In this document: positions 59,451-64,000 of the stretch, piece by piece
Layout: each line of letters starts with the position of its first letter
Position numbering within the stretch: position 1 is the stretch's first letter
From: Chaenocephalus aceratus
Lineage: Eukaryota; Chordata; Actinopteri; Perciformes; Channichthyidae
Assembly: GCA_023974075.1 (NCBI GenBank)
Contig: JAMFTG010000200.1
Span: 98,501 to 162,500, forward strand
Direction: 5' to 3'
Length of the DNA stretch: 64,000 bases
Program-made: the position numbers and the translations under genes
The notes under the pieces: generated by a model
What the model saw: the letters and a program-made list of their open reading frames with translations, nothing else
What the model was told of the DNA's origin: nothing
Databases searched by the model: none

Positions 59451-59981
59451 CTAATATTGGGTATTTTATTGGGTTCGGGGATTCCTATGGGTGACTGCCT
59501 AGGAGAGAGCGCAGAGAAGCGTGTAAAACTGCGACTCCGCCTCCTGGTCTCAACTCCAGTTTGTCATGGATCAAGTCCACAAAGCCTGAAATGTTTGCCG
59601 AAATGAGATCTGCACCTTCCAAAGTAGGGTGAATGCTGTCTCTCTTAATCAGACCAGGTTTTCTCCAGAAGGCTGTCCAATTATTTACGAAGCCCACATT
59701 GTTTGCTGGGCACCACCAAGACAACCAGCGCTGAAATGATGACATGCGGCTATACATGTCATCATTGATCAGATTGGGGAGGGGACCAGAGAAGATTACG
59801 GTGTCCGACATTGTTTTAGCATAACTACACACTGACATTAAGTTTGGTGCATTCTGATTGGCGTAAACGAACATCATTACCACCGACGTGAATAACAATC
59901 CTACTGTATTTACGTTTATTTTTAGCCAGCAGTTTAAGATGCGCCTCAACGTCGCCCGCTCTGGCCCCCGGAATGCATGTG

Positions 59982-61071
59982 CAGTGGCGACTGGTCATTA
60001 GGGGCAGGTGGGGCACAGCCCCACCTAGTGTCAGCAGAAAGTATTAAAATAATGATTACAAACAAAATGCAAAAAATAAATTAAAAAATATTTAAAATAT
60101 ATTTTAAGATCATGTTTAATCATCTGATTCGTCTGTACATTGCTGTTTTGGTATGTGTTCTTCTTATTAGTGTCTACAGTGTGTGCCTATTGAGCTGTTT
60201 AGAGCCATGTGGGACAAAACCTGATCCTGCCCCTCCCTCTCACTGTCTAAGTGAACGGTGACTGCAAAAACTACACTGCGCATGCTCAGAGTATTTTCCT
60301 ATTTAATGTGTGTGGCAACAAATAATGACCATAGGGGTAAAGAGCTGCCATCCCCACCATACGTCATCATCACATAATTCAGAGCTGATTGGCTGTAAGT
60401 ACGTGAGCCGCGAAAAGTGTGGTGTGTGAAGAGGAGACGAGAGAGCTGCAGTGAGGCGTCCTAAAACCAGGAAGTAAGCTGCGCATGGGTTCCCTCCACA
60501 GAAAAGCAACGAGATTTCTCCATAGGATTTTAGAAAATAGCTCAAAATAAGATCTGTGGGAAACGTAGCTGTTAGATAAATGCACGTTTTGTTCAGCCGG
60601 ATAATATCCACATGTCTACCCTACTTTTATCATTTTCGAATCAAAAATCTATTGATTATTTAGATTTATGATAGACTTTTGAAACTACAAGAAGATAAGG
60701 AGGACTTTTACAAAAAAAGTAATAGAGATGTTTGTCCAGAGGGATAGGCAAATGGACTTAATCTTCAAGTCAATGTAAGACTTGCAATTTTATTGAAAAT
60801 GGGATCTTACTAAGAGAGAACAATTCAATATTTAAATGATAAAATTAAGAAAATGTGGGTATCCTTCTGTTGAACTGTCTGTTTAAAAGTAATTGAAGCA
60901 TCAGACAAAAAAAGCTTTTGAAAATAATATTATATTTTGATTTAATATATTTGTAAACCTGAAGAGTCAGTGGCAGTGCCTCAGCAGCCATGAACCTCTC
61001 TGCAGAAGCTTATATATAGACATCTGAGTTTTTTGTGCCCCACCACTTTTGTACATATAGAAACGCCACTG
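59982..61071. mobile_element. hAT element with exact 8-bp duplication TGCATGTG
   Basis: CAGTGGCGACTGG opens at 59982, and AAACGCCACTG closes at 61071. TGCATGTG flanks both sides exactly (59974-59981, 61072-61079). Subterminal GGTGGGGCACAG / TTGTGCCCCACC pair as well. It interrupts LINE ORF1 and so is younger than the LINE. It holds a fragment of the GACGCGTCC MITE family (from about 60446) but no transposase. Confidence 0.9.
60446..60700. mobile_element. One-ended fragment of the GCGTCCTAAAACC MITE family
   Basis: GCGTCCTAAAACCAGGAAGT, then CTCCATAGGATTTTAGAAAA and GTTCAGCCGGATAATATCCA, match inner parts of copies 1 and 2 (3839, 10282). The second end is missing. Confidence 0.65.
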
Positions 61072-61730
61072 TGCATGTGACTGTGGAGGCTTCGGTCTCT
61101 AAATTCACGTGTCTCATAATAGAGCTACCAATAACCAGAGTTGGCTTCTCAGCGGGTGTCTCGCTGAGTGGGGAAATATCTGTTAGATACGTGAACGGGT
61201 TGGTGGGGACCTGGGGGTTTCGCGTTATGCCCCTTCAGAACAGTCACCCAGTCTCCCTGCTGCTCGGGAGTTGCCGGGGTCGGCTAAGAGGAGCTACCTT
61301 TTGCCGGTCCGCACTGGCTAACATGGGCTTTACTGTAGCTGAGTTACTTTCTAAGATGCGGAGCCGGGCTTCTATGGCTATGATTCCCGCCTCCAACCTA
61401 ACAACTATACTACATTTAACACATGTATCGGTACCAGTAAGGGAGGCCGGGAAGTAACCAAACATGAGACAGGAAGAGCAGGAAATAGCACCAGAGGGTG
61501 GGGAAAGAGCCATGGCTAGCTATCAAGCTAAAGTAGCTACCGTTAGCAAACCCGAAAAGAGTGTAGGCAACTGTGGAGTTACAGTTACAGTCGCTAAGAG
61601 AAGGAGAGTTGTGAGTGCTTAAGTTGTAGTAACGTGTGATTACAACGTCAGGCAGTTGCCGTGATTAAGAGTTTTTAAACGATCGATTAAGTTTCAGTTA
61701 ATAAGCTATAAGTAAGTAAGGTGGGCTAGG

Positions 61731-62779
61731 GTTGCGTTCCAATAGTCCATTTAGCTTAGGAACCTTCCTAACGGAGTGAAATGACCCGGAAGTACGTCAG
61801 TGGCAGCCATGTTAAGTGCCCTTCCAATTCTCCAAATGAAAGGAAGGAGGTTTCAAACTTCCTTTATAGCCTCCTTTAGCTTAGGAACCACTGGACCTCC
61901 CTTACCGAAAGGAGAGGAGAAAATGCTGCCCCACAATGCATTGCAGCCGCATCATTTGCCGTCACTCAACAGTCGGCCGTTCACGGACACAAACGATTAT
62001 GACCGAGAAATGATATCATGAAAGTTACGGTGCTTAATAAGCTTTTTAAAAACGTAGGTGGTAAGTTTGCCAAAGTGCTTTGTTCTGAACGTTCATCAGT
62101 ATTATAATCAAGAGAGAAATATGAACGATAGTTTTCACTGAAATTATCAATAAAGTCAACATTTCAGTCTTCACTGAGCTGTGTGGGGTTTGTTCAACTT
62201 CTAAAAGATGTTTGAATGGTGATATACACAGTGATAGATGTTAAGGACTAACGTTTATAATAAATACATCTGTATTGATTTTAAGATCTTTAGTTCATCA
62301 ATCATACGTATTGGGATCATTGGTATTAATGTGGACCGGAGGGAGAGGGGGACGAGCAGAAGTTTCACTTTCCTTTTTTATTTCAATTCCAGCTTTGGTC
62401 ATGAAGAATATGTTTCTCTGTTGTCCACGTTCATAAAGCAAAGCAGCAGCATCAGAGCACGGTGCAGAGTCTCTTGAGGAGTTCACAGCAGTCCCTCGTT
62501 CTTATTGAACATCCATGTTGTAGTCCGCTGTATAGAAAACTGGTTTCCATAGTTTCCCCACAGCAGCAGACGCACACAATGACGTCCGCTGGCGCATCAT
62601 AAACACGTGGGATAGTGAAAGTGCAGTCGATTCTTTAAAGTACCGCAGTCTCTTCTCCTAAGTCCTTTTGAATTCTCCTATCCACTATCCCTTAACCCCG
62701 TGACGTTTCACTCAGAGGTCAAGGGATAGACGATAGGGTTAGAACTTAGGAGCTGATTTTTGGATTATCGGAACGCAAC
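61731..62779. mobile_element. 1.05-kb element with GTTGCGTTCC ends
   Basis: GTTGCGTTCCAATAGTCC at 61731 is mirrored by GGATTATCGGAACGCAAC at 62779, with CTAGG on both sides (61726-61730, 62780-62784). Because GG/CC at the border is ambiguous, the duplication may be CTAGG or TAG; the superfamily is open. It abuts the 5' end of the LINE. No conserved protein inside. Confidence 0.75.
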
Positions 62780-63124
62780 CTAGGAGTGATTTTCGGTGCA
62801 ATAATAGGATAGCATGTTTCGCTCGGGCTAATTCAGAGGCTCACTGTTAGCATTGTGTGTTTTTTTTGAAGAAAATAATGAAAAAGATCAGTTAAATTAG
62901 TTTTTTCCCCGTTATATGGATATAAAATAATCATAGTTTATTAAATATTAAGGTTCCTTAGACGTTGTTTCCTGCAAATGACGCGATTTCGGCCCCGGAA
63001 CCGGGTCCATGGGGCCTAAGAGGATAACAGAGTATGTTTTTTATTTTTTTTACAGTTGTATTTGGATGGAATGAATACCTATAGTGATAATTCAAAGTAA
63101 GTCCGCCTGGACTTTATTTTTCTA

Positions 63125-63169
63125 AACTTCTTCCTCGGCTGACGAGTCCGAACTGAAATACTCCGCCAT
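63125..63169 (-). pseudogene. Short acidic first-exon-like ORF in the right arm of the TTAA element
   Basis: The minus-strand ATG at 63169 reads MAEYFSSDSSAEEEV and then stops. It resembles the acidic start at 23034 only in character. It faces inwards, opposite to the THAP relic in the left arm. Confidence 0.25.
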
Positions 63170-64000
63170 GTTTTCGTCGAATGAGCTGTTCCTGTGTTTA
63201 CAAAGTGAACGCATAGATCACGTCACGACCTAGTTTTTCGGATCATGTGACTACTGAAAATGGCCAAATTGGCAGCTGCCTGACGGAATATACAGGTTTT
63301 GATCAAAAAGAGCTATAAAATCATTATTTTCCGGTGAATATCGCTGATTTCTTCAGGGTATGGTTTAAACATAATGTTTCACTAAATACTGAAGTTTTGA
63401 TTAACTATCTATGACTGGAGCCTTCCTTTAACATCCCGATAGCAATGAATATCTGAAGTGCTTTGACAAAAATTCCATAAAAAATATCATCTGTGGAAGC
63501 CGTGGCGCTGTAGAAAGCACGACCAATCATCTGAGCCGGCTAAAGTAACTGATGGCCTACCTGCCTGTCAGCCTTCCATCGGGGCACACACTTACCTCGT
63601 GCCCTCATTGGTCATGTGCGCGTTCCTGTGTGTTGGGGAGGGGCTCTGTGAGGAAGTGGCAGATTTTCTCCGGTTGTGTATTTTCAAATTCTAGCGATCT
63701 CGAGCCGGTTTCTCAAACTTACCTACGATGTACCACCTTTAAGTACGATGTACCACCTTTAAGTAAATGAAGATATATAAGGTATAATGAAACTTAGGTT
63801 ACTAATGTGACCACGGGGCTTTGAGTCCGGGATGAACGCATTTACAGATACATGTCTTCCCTTCTCTTTATTTTATCTCATCGATGAAACCAAAGTTATC
63901 ACGTTAACTGGTGTTTTATCAAAGAAATAGATTGGAATTTTATCTTTACTTTGATCTAGAATTGTGTCATCAAAGGAGAGATAAATGATAGAGACATTCA

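Larger units (their letters stand above)
59490..61513 (-). pseudogene. LINE ORF1 with zinc-ribbon/coiled-coil start and SGNH-esterase-like domain, split by hAT
   Basis: The N-terminal part (61513-61244) starts MALSPPSG, has CSSC and CVKC pairs like a zinc-binding motif, then a heptad-like IIAIEARLRILESNSATV segment. After the hAT insertion the C-terminal part resumes: [18 protein letters not shown], then [17 protein letters not shown] (about 59890), and FSGPLPNL to RKPGLIKRDSIHPTLEGADL (about 59620). The GxND and DxxH-type (DSIHP) blocks match SGNH/GDSL esterase domains known in ORF1 of CR1/L2 LINEs. Frames change between segments. Confidence 0.7.
55801..61725 (-). mobile_element. L2-type LINE, near full length, interrupted by a hAT insertion
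   Basis: Reads on the minus strand: 5' leader (61725 to about 61514), ORF1 (61513 to about 59490, split by the hAT element), ORF2 (about 59350 to 56390) and a 3'UTR ending in GATTGATTGAC at 55801. The 3'UTR contains ATAAAATAAACATTGATTGA, a widespread fish L2-like tail. Without the insertion it is about 4.8 kb. A (CA)n block (59379-59450) sits between the ORFs. Confidence 0.85.
54783..63758. mobile_element. Outer TTAA-flanked element (Kolobok-like), split by later insertions
   Basis: The left end starts AGGTGGGGTATGTAAGTTTG after TTAA (54779-54782). The right end is its inverted counterpart with CAAACTTACC and TACCACCT, followed by TTAA at 63739-63742. A 20-bp terminal duplication adds a second TTAA at 63759. 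The shared core AGAAACCGGCTCGAGAT is identical in both arms. Weaker mirrored similarity continues for about 300 bp (GTCACATGA, GTGACGTGA, TATGCGTT). TTAA plus a THAP-like relic suggests Kolobok; this is inference. Its own sequence is only about 2 kb, the rest being insertions. Confidence 0.7.

Noticed and set aside
61244..61513. Independent zinc-finger host gene on the minus strand
   Set aside because: Its position, orientation and continuation across the hAT insertion identify it as ORF1 of the LINE.

Overview
This is vertebrate nuclear DNA, almost certainly from a ray-finned (teleost) fish. Genes are split into short exons with GT/AG introns. There are abundant (CA)n/(TG)n tracts, kilobase-scale minisatellites, and fish-type hAT, PIF/Harbinger, mariner-like and L2 elements. 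No bacterial, phage or CRISPR features are present.

Three host protein genes are recognisable. HESX1 (ANF-class homeobox repressor) lies on + at 8125-9948 in four exons and is intact. ERGIC3 (early secretory pathway cargo protein) lies on + at 12814-48182 in fourteen exons, including a 15-nt microexon. Its span is inflated to about 35 kb by repeats. ROMO1 (79-residue inner-mitochondrial-membrane protein) lies on - with its coding exons at 41607-42251, nested antisense inside ERGIC3 intron 10. All ERGIC3 splice sites look good, but four coding exons each carry a single-base indel relative to the conserved family frame. This looks more like consensus error than real decay, but cannot be settled here.

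Layout. 1-8.1 kb: repeat-rich DNA upstream of HESX1 (inverted-repeat elements, a 62-bp perfect palindrome, a retroelement 3' tail). 8.1-10.1 kb: HESX1. 10.3-12.3 kb: two terminal-inverted-repeat elements. 12.67 kb: ERGIC3 promoter-like sequence (CCAAT box, ETS site). 12.8-48.2 kb: ERGIC3, whose introns hold L2 fragments, a run of hAT-like elements (18.36-23.3 kb), a (CA)n tract that has copied the exon 5 splice donor, and minisatellites of 72, 37, 48 and 33 bp. 48.2-50 kb: ERGIC3 3'UTR with a diverged internal repeat. 50-54.7 kb: foldback and MITE-like repeats. 54.78-63.76 kb: a nested stack with an outer TTAA-flanked element carrying a THAP-like relic, an L2 LINE inside it, a hAT element with an exact 8-bp duplication inside the LINE, and a further 1-kb inverted-repeat element.

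The three host genes have unrelated roles (pituitary/forebrain transcription, ER-Golgi trafficking, mitochondrial inner membrane) and show no sign of acting together. The most unusual observations are the two independent relics that pair a THAP-like start with an inward-facing acidic first exon, the amplified splice-donor copies after ERGIC3 exon 5, three different minisatellites that appear to derive from one MITE family, and the antisense nesting of ROMO1.
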